From assembly GCF_902706285.1 (NCBI RefSeq), contig NZ_CACSKD010000005.1, positions 124,001 through 188,000 on the forward strand: 64,000 bases of DNA, written 5' to 3'. The number at the start of each line of letters is the position of its first letter. Position 1 is the stretch's first letter. This DNA comes from Rhizobium sp. 18055. GTDB taxonomy: Bacteria; Pseudomonadota; Alphaproteobacteria; Rhizobiales; Rhizobiaceae. Positions 38,564 to 49,541 of the stretch are shown here, piece by piece. Position numbers and translations under genes: made by a program. The notes under the pieces are model-generated. The model ran no database searches. It was given only the letters and a program-made list of their open reading frames with translations, and was not told the DNA's origin.

Positions 38564-38983
38564 TCAGCCGTCTTCAAACGGGTTTACGAGCTTGAGATCA
38601 AGCCCTTCGAAGTCTTTTGTGTTGCGCGTGGCAAGCGTTGCGCCATGCACGAGGCAGATGGCTGCGATCATGGCGTCTTTGGTTTCCATCCGACGCCCCG
38701 CTTTTCTGCGTGCGGCAGCCAAAGCGCCGTAGCGGCGGGCCGCCTCAAGGGAAAACCCAAGAATACGGCCGGCGAAGTCCGCCTCGATGCGCGCGAAGGC
38801 CGAGGCTAGCCCAATTTTCCGGTGTCCGTCTTCCAGCAAATGCAGGCCGTAGTGCATTTCGCCAATGGAGATCGTCGTCAGGAATAGAGCCTCGATCTCA
38901 TATGTATCCAGCCACGCCAATATCCGCTCGCTGTGCAAGCGCCCCTGCATTTCGGAAATGACATTGGTATCGAGAATGATCAT
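38564..38983 (-). CDS. PIN-domain toxin (FitB/VapC-like)
   Basis: A 139-residue PIN-domain RNase. Conserved acidic residues are D5 in ILDTNVISE, a Glu in [10 protein letters not shown], an Asp in [10 protein letters not shown] and the C-terminal Asn in TRNTKDFEG. It should cleave RNA, as VapC toxins do on tRNA or rRNA. Its ATG overlaps the antitoxin stop by 4 bp (ATGA). The pair is inserted between def and fmt. Confidence 0.88.
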   Translation of the reverse strand: MIILDTNVISEMQGRLHSERILAWLDTYEIEALFLTTISIGEMHYGLHLLEDGHRKIGLASAFARIEADFAGRILGFSLEAARRYGALAAARRKAGRRMETKDAMIAAICLVHGATLATRNTKDFEGLDLKLVNPFEDG

Positions 38984-39240
38984 TTATCGAAACGCGGTGG
39001 CTCGCGATCAGGTTCGCGGCGCAAATCCGAAATCTCTCTGACTTCATCCTCGGTCAGCCGATCATCGCCAATAAGCGCTCTCAGCCGTTGCCCGGCCGGC
39101 ACAAGCGACTGGTCGCGCAGGATCTGAATGCGCATCACCTCGATTGCCTCTTGCGACAGGCTACGGCCGTTGCGGGTCGCGCGCTCCTGCAGCTGAAGCT
39201 TCAGGCTGTCATCCAGGCCCCTGATCAGAAGATCACCCAT
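38980..39240 (-). CDS. Ribbon-helix-helix antitoxin (FitA/VapB-like)
   Basis: An 86-residue antitoxin. Residues 1-45 form a ribbon-helix-helix motif (LLIRGLDDSLKLQLQERATRNGR, with SLSQEAIEV as the second helix); the acidic tail (LTEDEVREISDLRREPDREP) should wrap the PIN toxin. It should bind the palindrome just upstream and repress its own operon. GGAGGTGGCG precedes the start. Confidence 0.85.
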   Translation of the reverse strand: MGDLLIRGLDDSLKLQLQERATRNGRSLSQEAIEVMRIQILRDQSLVPAGQRLRALIGDDRLTEDEVREISDLRREPDREPPRFDK

Positions 39241-39254
39241 TCGCCACCTCCATC

Positions 39255-39273
39255 ATGATATCACTGATATCAT
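39255..39273. promoter_or_regulatory. Perfect 9-1-9 palindrome, FitAB/VapBC operator
   Basis: ATGATATCA-C-TGATATCAT lies 15 bp before the antitoxin start codon, where an autoregulating ribbon-helix-helix antitoxin would bind. Confidence 0.75.
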
Positions 39274-39304
39274 AATCCTTCGGCGCCGAATGTTCAACGG
39301 CGGC

Positions 39305-39823
39305 TCACAGAGCCTTAGTGGTCTTGGCGGCCTTGGTGAACTTCTTGACGACCATTTCGCGCTTCAGGCGGGAGATGTGGTCGATGAAGAGAACGCCGTT
39401 CAGGTGGTCGATCTCGTGCTGCAGGCAGGTGGCGAGCAGGCTGTCGGCTTCGACGGTCTGTTCCTTGCCGTCGCGGTCGAGATATTTGACGCTGACGGTC
39501 GCCGGGCGCTCGACTTCGGCATAGTAGTCCGGGATCGACAGGCAGCCTTCTTCGTAGACCGAGCGTTCGTCCGACGATGCGACGATTTCGGGATTGATGA
39601 AGACCAGCGGCTGCTTGTCTTCGCCTTCACGCGCGACGTCGATGACCAGCATGCGGCGCGGCACGCCGATCTGGACGGCGGCGAGGCCAATGCCCGGGGC
39701 ATCGTACATGGTGTCCAGCATATCGTCGACGAGACGCTGGAGATCGCTGTCTACGCGCTCGATCGGCTTCGACACCTGACGGAGCAGCGGATCGGGGAGA
39801 ATGATGAGTGGCTTGATGGTCAT
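39305..39823 (-). CDS. def: Peptide deformylase
   Basis: A 172-residue metallo-enzyme removing the formyl group from nascent proteins. The three family motifs are complete: [16 protein letters not shown] (metal-binding Cys) and QHEIDHLNG (two metal His and catalytic Glu). The start at 39823 follows GGGGAACGCC; a longer ATG-start reading adds only four residues. Confidence 0.95.
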   Translation of the reverse strand: MTIKPLIILPDPLLRQVSKPIERVDSDLQRLVDDMLDTMYDAPGIGLAAVQIGVPRRMLVIDVAREGEDKQPLVFINPEIVASSDERSVYEEGCLSIPDYYAEVERPATVSVKYLDRDGKEQTVEADSLLATCLQHEIDHLNGVLFIDHISRLKREMVVKKFTKAAKTTKAL

Positions 39824-39921
39824 GGCGTTCCCCATAACCCATCTTTTTGCGGGATGGAATTATCCGAAGGCCGGAGGCGGCGATTTTTTGTGTCGCCCCC
39901 GGAATTTGGCCGTATTTCGGG

Positions 39922-41421
39922 TCAGGCGGCGCGGCGTGAGGCCGTGTAGGCTGAGCGCCCAGTGCTATCGATGCGGAAGCGCTCAAGCAGGCCGACCAGT
40001 CCCTCGACCTCGCTGCGCAGGCGTCGGGTTTCGGACGAGGTGCGCTCGACCATGCCGGAGTTCTGCTGGGTGATGGTATCCATGTTGCGGATGGCGACGC
40101 TGACTTCGTTGACGCCGGTCGCCTGATCGCGGGCGGCAGCTGCAATGTCGGCGACGAAGTTGTTGATGATATCGATGCGGTTGATCATGTCGCTCAGCGA
40201 TTCACCGGTGCTGCTGACGATATCGACGCCCTGGTTGACCTGAACCGTGCTCTCCGAGATCAGCCTCTTGATCTCCTTGGCAGCATCGGCGGTGCGTTGT
40301 GCGAGCTGGCGGACTTCCTGGGCGACCACGGCAAAGCCCTTGCCGGCTTCACCCGCGCGGGCGGCCTCGACGCCGGCATTCAATGCCAGCAGATTGGTCT
40401 GGAAGGCGATCTCGTCGATGACGGCGATGATCTTGGTGATCTCGGTGGACGACTTTTCGATGCCGGCCATGGCGGAGACGGCGCTGGTGACGAGCTCGCC
40501 CGAGTTCTTGGCCTTCTGCTGTGTTTCGCGAACCGCATCAGACGCCTTTTCGGCATTGGAGGCGGTCTGGCCGACGCTGACAGAGAGCTGCTGCAGTGCT
40601 GCCGAGCTTTCCTCGACGCCGGCTGCCTGCTGTGCGGTGCGTAGCGCCAGGTCGTCGGACCCCTTGGCGATCACATCGGTGCCGCGGAGGATTTCTCCCG
40701 ATGTGGCACGAACCGATGCGAAGGAGGCGCGCAGAGCGGCAACGGCACGATTGTAGTCGTCACCCATATCCTTGAAATTGCCTGGCAGATCGGTCGGCAG
40801 GACGGCTTCGAGATCGCCTCTCGACAGGGCTTCGAGGCCACGGCGGAGATGATCGAGCGCCATCGCCTGGTCGGCTTCCGCCTTGACGCGCTCGTCTTCC
40901 AGCTTCAGGCGCTTTTCTTCCAGTGTTTCGAGATAGACGGAGATCGAATAGTCCATGTCGAGCATGGCCGCCTTGACGACGGCCGTCAGCTTGTCGGCAA
41001 GTACCCTGCCCTGCTGGCGGGCAAACATCGAGGGCCACTGCTTGTCCATCAAGCCCTTGATCAGATCGCTCATCAGCAGCGCGTAGCCACCGATGTACCA
41101 GCGTGGCTCCAGGCCGATGCGCGCATGGGTTTTGCCAACCGTAACGACGCCCTTGACGTAAGCCTCGTCGAAATTGCCGCCTGCCAGATTGTCCCAGTGA
41201 GCCTGCTGGCGGGTCTTGGCGTGGTTCATGTGCGATTTGTCGGCGAAGAAACCGGCGACGGCAGGCGTTCTTGCCAGCTTGCCGTAGAACCTGTCCAGCG
41301 CAGCGCCCAGCAACTCCGAGATAGCCGGACGCATTTCGCGTAGCGAAGCGCGTGCTCCATCATCCAACTCGATGAAATCGAGGCGCTGCTTGAGGCCGTT
41401 GTCGGATTGCTGGCTGGTCAT
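39922..41421 (-). CDS. Globin-coupled methyl-accepting protein (aerotaxis sensor)
   Basis: A 499-residue soluble receptor with no membrane helix. Residues 10-165 form a sensor globin; the proximal haem histidine is H99 in VGKTHARIGLEPRWYIGGY. A HAMP-like region follows (190-240), then the signalling hairpin [24 protein letters not shown]. It should bind oxygen and signal to CheA. Unlike the two other receptors here, its tail (ASRRAA) lacks the WxxF docking pentapeptide, so adaptation probably differs. Confidence 0.9.
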   Translation of the reverse strand: MTSQQSDNGLKQRLDFIELDDGARASLREMRPAISELLGAALDRFYGKLARTPAVAGFFADKSHMNHAKTRQQAHWDNLAGGNFDEAYVKGVVTVGKTHARIGLEPRWYIGGYALLMSDLIKGLMDKQWPSMFARQQGRVLADKLTAVVKAAMLDMDYSISVYLETLEEKRLKLEDERVKAEADQAMALDHLRRGLEALSRGDLEAVLPTDLPGNFKDMGDDYNRAVAALRASFASVRATSGEILRGTDVIAKGSDDLALRTAQQAAGVEESSAALQQLSVSVGQTASNAEKASDAVRETQQKAKNSGELVTSAVSAMAGIEKSSTEITKIIAVIDEIAFQTNLLALNAGVEAARAGEAGKGFAVVAQEVRQLAQRTADAAKEIKRLISESTVQVNQGVDIVSSTGESLSDMINRIDIINNFVADIAAAARDQATGVNEVSVAIRNMDTITQQNSGMVERTSSETRRLRSEVEGLVGLLERFRIDSTGRSAYTASRRAA

Positions 41422-41617
41422 AGTATCTCTGCTTTGTAATTGATGCGGAAAGATAATTTAGAGGCAGCTTTTGCCGAATATAGTTTCGCAACCGTTAAAT
41501 TAAGTCGTGATTTGTTAGCTAGCGGGGCCGCGTCGCAGCCGATCACAGCGGCGGATGCGCCGAGTTGTGTTCACCTTTTGATCTAGCCAACACGGTCGAG
41601 TTTGCTATGGTGCGCAG

Positions 41618-42841
41618 ATGACAGCTCACGCCGACTCACTTTCCGCCGCTCTTTCAAGCTTCAGCCCTGCCACGCTTGCCGTTGCCGGCGGTGCGATCGC
41701 AGCGCTGATCGTGCTGATGATCGTTCTTCTTTTCCGCAGCAGCCAGTTGCGGCGGGAACAGGCCGAGGACGCCCAGGAACGGGCTGCGGGCGCCGACGCG
41801 CGCATGGCCGAGCTTTTGAAAATCCAGTCGGAGATGCATGGGCGCATGGCAGCCATGGCCGAGGTGTTCGGCTCCCGGCAGTCGGAACTGAACCAGGCGA
41901 TCAACCAGCGGCTGGATGGCATGACGCAGCGGGTCAGCACCTCGATCAGCGAGCAGACGAAGTCGACCCATGAAAACCTGCAGAAGCTGCAGGCGCGGCT
42001 GGCGGTGATCGATGCCGCGCAGAACAACATCCAGACGCTGGCGAAGGACGTGGTCGGGCTGCAGGCGATCCTTTCCAACAAGCAGACACGCGGCGCCTTC
42101 GGGCAATCGCGGATGGAGACAATCGTCGCCGATGGTCTGCCGATGGGTGCCTATGCTTTCCAGCAGACGCTTTCCAATGGCTCGCGCCCGGACTGCACCA
42201 TCCGCATGCCGAACGGTGCGGCACCGCTGGTGATCGATGCCAAGTTCCCGCTGGAGGCCTGGAACGCGATCCGCGATGCGGGCGGGCCGGATCTTGCCAA
42301 GGCGGCGTCGCAGCAATTCCGCCGCGATATGGAAATCCATATCCGCGACATCTCGGAGAAATACCTGATCCAGGGCGAGACGCAGGACACGGCTTTCCTG
42401 TTCGTGCCGTCGGAATCGATCTTTGCGGAGATCCACGAGAATTTCGAGCCGATCGTGCAAAAGGCGCATCGGGCGCGGATCGTCATCGTTTCGCCATCGC
42501 TGCTGATGCTGTCGATCCAGGTCATCCAGGCCGTGCTCAAGGACCAGCGGATGCAGGCGCAGGCGCATGTGATCCAGGGCGAAGTCGCCAATCTGATGGA
42601 TGACCTCAGCCGTCTCGACGACCGCGTGCGCAAGCTGCAGGGCCACTTCGCCATGGCGCAGAAGGATGTCGACATGATCGTCACCTCGGCCGACAAGCTG
42701 ACCAAGCGCGGTGTCAGGATCGAGGCGCTGGAATTCGAGGCCGGTGATGGCAACCGGCCCCCAAGCGATACCGAGCCCGCACCCAAGTCCGTCGAGAGTA
42801 GAACGGGACTTCTCAAGCTCAGGGTGGTTGACGACGAGTAA
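41618..42841 (+). CDS. rmuC: DNA recombination protein RmuC homologue
   Basis: A 407-residue protein with one N-terminal membrane helix (residues 20-40), a coiled-coil (45-130) and the RmuC nuclease-like domain (IVADGLPMGAYAFQ, LVIDAKFPLEAW, TAFLFVPSESIFAEI). RmuC limits inversions at short repeats and has restriction-endonuclease-like folding. The D-x-K motif (IDAKFP) is present. In rhizobia it is commonly found near def/fmt; here the globin receptor lies between. Confidence 0.9.
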   Translation: MTAHADSLSAALSSFSPATLAVAGGAIAALIVLMIVLLFRSSQLRREQAEDAQERAAGADARMAELLKIQSEMHGRMAAMAEVFGSRQSELNQAINQRLDGMTQRVSTSISEQTKSTHENLQKLQARLAVIDAAQNNIQTLAKDVVGLQAILSNKQTRGAFGQSRMETIVADGLPMGAYAFQQTLSNGSRPDCTIRMPNGAAPLVIDAKFPLEAWNAIRDAGGPDLAKAASQQFRRDMEIHIRDISEKYLIQGETQDTAFLFVPSESIFAEIHENFEPIVQKAHRARIVIVSPSLLMLSIQVIQAVLKDQRMQAQAHVIQGEVANLMDDLSRLDDRVRKLQGHFAMAQKDVDMIVTSADKLTKRGVRIEALEFEAGDGNRPPSDTEPAPKSVESRTGLLKLRVVDDE

Positions 42842-42892
42842 GCCCTTCGGGCAGTGTCGCGCCCAAACAAAAGCTTTGGAAGGGACGCCCTC

Positions 42893-43792
42893 ATGATCAC
42901 CGTTTTCGGCTCCATCAACATGGACCTTATCGCCACGACGCAGCGGCTGCCAAAGCCCGGCGAGACGGTCGCTGGCAACGGTTTTTCAACGGCGGCGGGC
43001 GGCAAGGGCGCAAACCAGGCGCTGGCCGCACGCCGGGCGGGCTGCACCGTGCACATGGCGGGCGCTGTCGGCCATGATGGCTTCGCGGACGAGGCGCTTG
43101 CCCTGTTGAAGGATGCGGGCACCGATCTTGAGGCTGTCAAGCGGGCCGACCAGCCGACCGGGACAGCAGTGATCCTCGTTGGCGGCGATGGCGAAAACAT
43201 GATTGCCGTGGTGCCGGGCGCAAACGGTACCGTGACTGCCGAAGATGCCGACAAGGCCGTCGGCGCCATGACAAAGGGCGACACGCTGATGCTGCAGCTC
43301 GAGGTTCCGGCACCGGCCGTCGAACGGGCATTGGCCACAGCCCGCGCCAAGGGCGTGACGACCATCCTCAATCTCGCGCCGCTGATCGACGATGCCGCTC
43401 GCCTTGGCCGTCTCGCCGATATCGTCATTGCCAACGAGACGGAGTTCGAGCGCCTCGCCGGGCAGGAGAACATGAGCCCGGACGACCGTGAAGCCGCGCT
43501 GAAGCGCCTCAATGCCGAGACGGGTCAGACGCTGATCGTGACACTCGGTGGTGACGGTGTCGTTGCGATCCGCGATGGCGTCCTGTCACGGGCAAAAGGG
43601 TTGAAGATCGAGCCGGTGGACACGGTTGGCGCTGGCGATACGTTTTGCGGTTACTTCGCCGCCAGCCTCGACGAAGGTCTCGATTTCGAGCCGGCGCTGC
43701 GGCGCGCAGCCGTCGCAGGATCGCTCGCCTGCCTGAAGCAAGGTGCGCAGCCATCCATCCCATCGAGAGACGATGTCGCAAACAAACTCTAG
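42893..43792 (+). CDS. rbsK: Ribokinase
   Basis: A 299-residue PfkB-family kinase. The N-terminus ITVFGSINMDLIATTQRLPK, the GGKGANQALAARRAG loop and the C-terminal DTVGAGDTFCGYFAA signature are those of ribokinases. It makes ribose 5-phosphate from ribose. The start at 42893 has GGAAGGGACGCC upstream. No ribose transporter gene is next to it. It follows rmuC by 51 bp. Confidence 0.87.
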   Translation: MITVFGSINMDLIATTQRLPKPGETVAGNGFSTAAGGKGANQALAARRAGCTVHMAGAVGHDGFADEALALLKDAGTDLEAVKRADQPTGTAVILVGGDGENMIAVVPGANGTVTAEDADKAVGAMTKGDTLMLQLEVPAPAVERALATARAKGVTTILNLAPLIDDAARLGRLADIVIANETEFERLAGQENMSPDDREAALKRLNAETGQTLIVTLGGDGVVAIRDGVLSRAKGLKIEPVDTVGAGDTFCGYFAASLDEGLDFEPALRRAAVAGSLACLKQGAQPSIPSRDDVANKL

Positions 43793-44019
43793 GCGCCATC
43801 AACCCGCGACATTCCTAATGAATTTGTTTACGCAGCTGTAAATTACCAACGCATTTCATTCAAACTTAAGAGATTTCCGGCGATCTTCCGCTCGATCGCC
43901 GGCTCCTTCCTTGAGGGGATTTCGGCACTCGACATGGCTGCTCCATGAAGGGGCGATGCCTTCGCTTTTTGTGTCGGCAGATGCCTCGCCCGGCGCATCC
44001 TTGATCCCCCGAGGAATCC

Positions 44020-46383
44020 ATGTCCATCTTTCGCATGAAATCGCTTGCGGCCAAACTCATTCTGATCACCGGCATCGCAATCGCGCTGGTTCTCCTGATC
44101 TCCAATTTCTTCCTTATCGGCGAGACCCGTGATCGCGTGGAAACGCTGACCATGGATCAGGCAAACCTCGAGGCAAAGGCGATTGCCAACGAGGTCGCCT
44201 CCTCCGTCGGCGAACTTGCCGGCGCTGCCCGCTCGATGGCCGGCGTGATCGGCCGCGGCCACGAGGGCAAGTACCTCGACCGCAAGTCGATCGTCGATAT
44301 GCTGAAGGCCAATGTCGAGCGCAACCAGTTCGCCTTCGGCAGCTGGTTCGGCGAAGAGCCGAACGCATTCGACGGTCAGTCTCCTGCAATGGCCGGAAAG
44401 ACCGAACTCGGCTCGGACAAGACAGGCGCATTCAACGCCTATTGGACCAAGACCAAGGATGGCGGTTACACCTTCTCGGTGTTCGGATCGGACTACAAGG
44501 CGGAATGGTACAGCCTGGCTGCTGCGAGCAAGAAGGGCGCGATCTCGTCGCCTTACGCCGAAAGCACCACCGGTGAAAACACCGCCATGACCTCGATTGC
44601 CTACCCGGTCATGTCGGCGGGCAAGATGATCGGCGTCAGCGGCGTCGATATCTCGCTGAAGTCGCTCGCCGACAAGCTCGGCAGCCTGCACCCCTTCGGC
44701 TCCGGCCGCGTGACGCTGCTGTCGCAGGGCGGCAACTGGATCGTCGCGCCGTCCAAGGACCTGGCAATGAAGCCCTACGAAGGCGAAGGTGCCGATGCGG
44801 TGAAGACGGCGCTGTCGTCGCTTTCGCCATCCGTGGTCAAGAACCTGTCGATCGGGGATGGCGAGCAGTTCGACCGGGTGGTCTATCCCTTTGCCCTTCC
44901 CGACGTGAACACCAACTGGATCATCCTCGTCGACGTGCCGCACAGCGCCATCAATGCGCCCGTACAGGACCAGACCCTGATGATGATCGTTGCCGGTATC
45001 CTGGTTCTGGCGGCTGTGATGCTGGCTCTCTACTTCGCGGTGCGCGCCTTCGTGCAGAAGCCGCTGAGCGGGCTTGTTGCCAGCGTCAAGACGCTGAGCG
45101 AAGGCCGTTACGACCAGCCGGTCAGCGGTCAGGAGCGCTCGGACGAAACCGGTTCCGTGGCCAAGGCGCTGGAAGGCTTCCGGCACGCGCTGTCCGACAG
45201 CCGTCGCCTTGAAGCAGAGGCGAAGACACAGCGCCAAGAGGCCGAGAGCGAGCGCGGGCGCTCCGAGAGCGAACGCCAGCAGTCGGTATCGCTGCAGCGC
45301 CAGATCGTTTCGATCGTCGGCTCCGGCCTGTCGGAACTGTCGAAGGGCAATCTCAGCCATCGCATCAACGATGAATTCCCCGGCGAATACGACAAGCTGA
45401 AGCAGGATTTCAATGCAGCTCTGGCCGCACTGGAAGAAACCATCACGACGATGAATGTCAGCGTCGTCAACATTGGCTCCGGCACCAGCGAGATCAGCGG
45501 CAGCGCTTCCGATCTTGCCAAGCGGACCGAGACGCAGGCGGCAAGTCTGGAAGAAACCGCAGCGGCACTCAACGAGTTGACCGCGCAGGTCAACTCCAGC
45601 GCCGACAACGCGCGTACAGCCGCCGACAACGTCAACCGTGCCTGCGAAGACGCGGAGAAGTCCGGCGATGTCGTTCGCAAGGCGATCGCCTCGATGCACG
45701 GTATCGAGCAGTCGTCCACCGAGGTGTCGCGGATCATCGGCGTGATCGATGAGATCGCCTTCCAGACGAACCTGCTGGCGCTCAACGCCGGTGTCGAGGC
45801 AGCCCGTGCCGGTGAAGCCGGCAAGGGTTTTGCGGTCGTCGCCCAGGAAGTTCGCGAGCTGGCACAGCGTTCCGCCAATGCTGCCAAGGAGATCAAGACG
45901 CTGATCAACACCTCGGCCGTGCAGGTCAAGGAAGGCGTCGATCTCGTCGGCCGCGCAGGCGATACGCTACACAACATCTCCGAGCAGGTGATGCGCATCA
46001 ACGGCCTGATCCGGGAAATCTCGGCATCGGCCAGCGAGCAGGCGATCGGCCTCAAGGAGGTCAGCCAGGCGATGAACCAGATGGACCAGGTGACGCAGCA
46101 GAACGCCGCCATGGTCGAGGAGACCACGGCAGCCAGCGTTACGCTCAACGAAGAAGCCCAGACGCTGCAGCAGCTCGTCACCCGCTTCCGCGTCAGCGGC
46201 TCGCACAACGCTTCGTCGCTGCGCTCCACGGCACAGCAGATGCGCGCCCCGGCAAACACTGCAGCCTACCGCCAGCCATCGCAGCCGAGCTATCGCCAGG
46301 CCGCCGCGCCGGCACCACGCCGGGCCGTCGCCCAGTCGCACGGATCGGCAGCCGTTGCTCAGGACAGCTGGGAAGAATTCTGA
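44020..46383 (+). CDS. dCache-type methyl-accepting chemotaxis protein, WEEF tail
   Basis: A 787-residue chemoreceptor: membrane helix at 10-33, a double-Cache periplasmic domain to about 320, second helix near 325-345, a long HAMP/coiled region, and a signalling domain with [24 protein letters not shown]. It ends in DSWEEF, a CheR/CheB docking site. In the Cache domain, YKAEWYSLAAA resembles the amino-acid-binding motif, but the expected arginine two residues before the Trp is Ala, so amino-acid binding is unlikely. It resembles Sinorhizobium McpU/McpX-class receptors. Confidence 0.88.
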   Translation: MSIFRMKSLAAKLILITGIAIALVLLISNFFLIGETRDRVETLTMDQANLEAKAIANEVASSVGELAGAARSMAGVIGRGHEGKYLDRKSIVDMLKANVERNQFAFGSWFGEEPNAFDGQSPAMAGKTELGSDKTGAFNAYWTKTKDGGYTFSVFGSDYKAEWYSLAAASKKGAISSPYAESTTGENTAMTSIAYPVMSAGKMIGVSGVDISLKSLADKLGSLHPFGSGRVTLLSQGGNWIVAPSKDLAMKPYEGEGADAVKTALSSLSPSVVKNLSIGDGEQFDRVVYPFALPDVNTNWIILVDVPHSAINAPVQDQTLMMIVAGILVLAAVMLALYFAVRAFVQKPLSGLVASVKTLSEGRYDQPVSGQERSDETGSVAKALEGFRHALSDSRRLEAEAKTQRQEAESERGRSESERQQSVSLQRQIVSIVGSGLSELSKGNLSHRINDEFPGEYDKLKQDFNAALAALEETITTMNVSVVNIGSGTSEISGSASDLAKRTETQAASLEETAAALNELTAQVNSSADNARTAADNVNRACEDAEKSGDVVRKAIASMHGIEQSSTEVSRIIGVIDEIAFQTNLLALNAGVEAARAGEAGKGFAVVAQEVRELAQRSANAAKEIKTLINTSAVQVKEGVDLVGRAGDTLHNISEQVMRINGLIREISASASEQAIGLKEVSQAMNQMDQVTQQNAAMVEETTAASVTLNEEAQTLQQLVTRFRVSGSHNASSLRSTAQQMRAPANTAAYRQPSQPSYRQAAAPAPRRAVAQSHGSAAVAQDSWEEF

Positions 46384-46405
46384 GCCGACAGGCTGAGCCG
46401 AACGA

Positions 46406-46439
46406 AAAAGAGGCGCCGGAGCAATCCGGCGCCTCTTTT
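46406..46439. terminator. Bidirectional terminator between chemoreceptor and ptsN
   Basis: A perfect 15-bp stem (46406-46420 with 46425-46439) and GCAA loop carries A-runs on one side and T-runs on the other, so it can end both the chemoreceptor transcript and the convergent rpoN-linked ptsN transcript. Confidence 0.93.
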
Positions 46440-46460
46440 GCATTTGTGAAGACGAAAAGA

Positions 46461-46925
46461 TCAGGCCGCGTTGGAGGTCTGCTCTTCGTTGAGGAAGGCA
46501 TAGATCGCCGAGGCGGAATCGGTGGCGCGCAGCTTGGCCACGAGATCGTGGTCACGCAGAACGCGGGCGATGCGCGACAGCGCCTTCAAATGATCGGCGC
46601 CGGCACCTTCCGGTGCCAGGAGCAGGAAGACGAGATCGACCGGCTGATCATCAAGCGCTTCGAAATCGACCGGCTGGTCGAGACGCGCGAAGATGCCGAC
46701 GATGGAATTGACACTTGCGAGCTTGCCATGGGGGATGGCGATACCATTGCCGACGCCGGTGGAACCAAGCCGCTCGCGCTGCAGGATCACGTCGAAGATT
46801 TCCCGTTCGGACAGGCCAGTCACTTTCGACGCCTTGGCCGACAATTCCTGGAGGAGCTGTTTCTTGGAATTTACTCTGAGAGCGGGAATGATCGCATTCT
46901 GCTGCAGCAAATCTGCCAAAGCCAT
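46461..46925 (-). CDS. ptsN: Nitrogen PTS enzyme IIA-Ntr
   Basis: A 154-residue EIIA-Ntr protein. The phosphorylated histidine is in GIAIPHGK, and the domain fold (LPTPVEPSR-type EIIA) is complete. It takes phosphate from NPr in the PTS-Ntr chain and regulates potassium and carbon/nitrogen balance. Its place after rpoN and hpf is the classical proteobacterial order. Start at 46925 follows AGGAAAAAGAA. Confidence 0.95.
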   Translation of the reverse strand: MALADLLQQNAIIPALRVNSKKQLLQELSAKASKVTGLSEREIFDVILQRERLGSTGVGNGIAIPHGKLASVNSIVGIFARLDQPVDFEALDDQPVDLVFLLLAPEGAGADHLKALSRIARVLRDHDLVAKLRATDSASAIYAFLNEEQTSNAA

Positions 46926-46988
46926 TTCTTTTTCCTTTTGTGCCAAGTCCGCGGGAGCGGCAGGTTTCTGCCGCCCCTCGCCTTTGTC

Positions 46989-47564
46989 TCAGCTTTTGAT
47001 GTTGGCTGCGTCTATCCAGCCAATGTTGCCGTCGTGCCGACGGTAAACGATGTTCAACTGTTCCTTACCGGGGCTGCGGAAGAGCAGCAGCGGTTCGTCC
47101 GTCATGTCGAGCGCCATCACGGCGGTCGCCACGGACATGGTCTTCATCTGCTTCGTGCTTTCCGCAACGATCGCCGGCGCGAAATCATCAGCGACCTCGT
47201 CGTCATGATCCGGCATGCCATCCATGACGGTGTAGGCGACTTCGGCAAAACCATTCAGATGATTCCCGGCGTGGTGATCCTTGAGTTTACGCTTGTAACG
47301 GCGAAGTCGCTTCTCGATACGTTCGGAAGCGGCATCGAAGGCCAACTGAGGATCCATTGCCTCACCGGCTGCGTGCAATATCACGCCGCTGTCGAGATGA
47401 ACCTTGCAATCGGCGGAAAAACGGGCGTTGGCCTTTTGTACGATCACTTGACCAGAATACCCTCCGTCGAAGTATTTCGTGACGGCCACAGCAATTTGGT
47501 CCTCGATCTTTTGACGGAACGATTCACCAATTTCCATATGTTTACCGGATACACGCACACTCAT
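46989..47564 (-). CDS. hpf: Ribosome hibernation promoting factor, long form
   Basis: A 191-residue long HPF: an N-terminal RaiA-like domain (VRVSGKHMEIGESFRQKIED) and a C-terminal dimerisation domain that includes LALDMTDEPLLLFRSPG-type residues and ends NIVYRRHDGNIGWID. Long HPF binds 30S and joins two 70S ribosomes into 100S dimers in stationary phase. A good promoter lies at 47734-47762. It is downstream of rpoN. Confidence 0.93.
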   Translation of the reverse strand: MSVRVSGKHMEIGESFRQKIEDQIAVAVTKYFDGGYSGQVIVQKANARFSADCKVHLDSGVILHAAGEAMDPQLAFDAASERIEKRLRRYKRKLKDHHAGNHLNGFAEVAYTVMDGMPDHDDEVADDFAPAIVAESTKQMKTMSVATAVMALDMTDEPLLLFRSPGKEQLNIVYRRHDGNIGWIDAANIKS

Positions 47565-47733
47565 GGAGTTTCCCTTCTTATGTGGTTTGCGAGTACCAGT
47601 TTACGCCAAGGCTGACTCTCATCCAAGCACTTCGCGCAATCTCAAGCAAGATCGGCCGAAGTTCTCGGCTGTGGGCGCCCTGAGGATTGATGGGGATAAC
47701 CTCCGACGCTATCCACGCGCCGATTTGCGGCGG

Positions 47734-47762
47734 CTTCTAGCCAGAAGTTACCAAAAAGTCAA
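47734..47762 (-). promoter_or_regulatory. Sigma-70 promoter of hpf-ptsN
   Basis: Minus-strand TTGACT (47757-47762), 17-bp spacer and TAGAAG (47734-47739). It suggests hpf has its own promoter apart from rpoN read-through. Confidence 0.65.
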
Positions 47763-47816
47763 CAGAGGCCCTATTTCACGCGGGGCAACACGTATGCGTC
47801 ATTTGGACCGAACGCT

Positions 47817-49382
<1,566 letters not shown>

Positions 49383-49541
49383 GATGGACGCAAAACTCCC
49401 GTTCATTTCCTCCGGGAAACAGTGTCCTAAAACGGGGCTGGGGCCACTGATATCCAAGTTGGCCCAAAAATTGCTTTTTTATTCTATTTGGTCAAGCGGA
49501 AGTATGACGGCAAGGTGAATTTCCGTCGCAGAGACCTGCTA

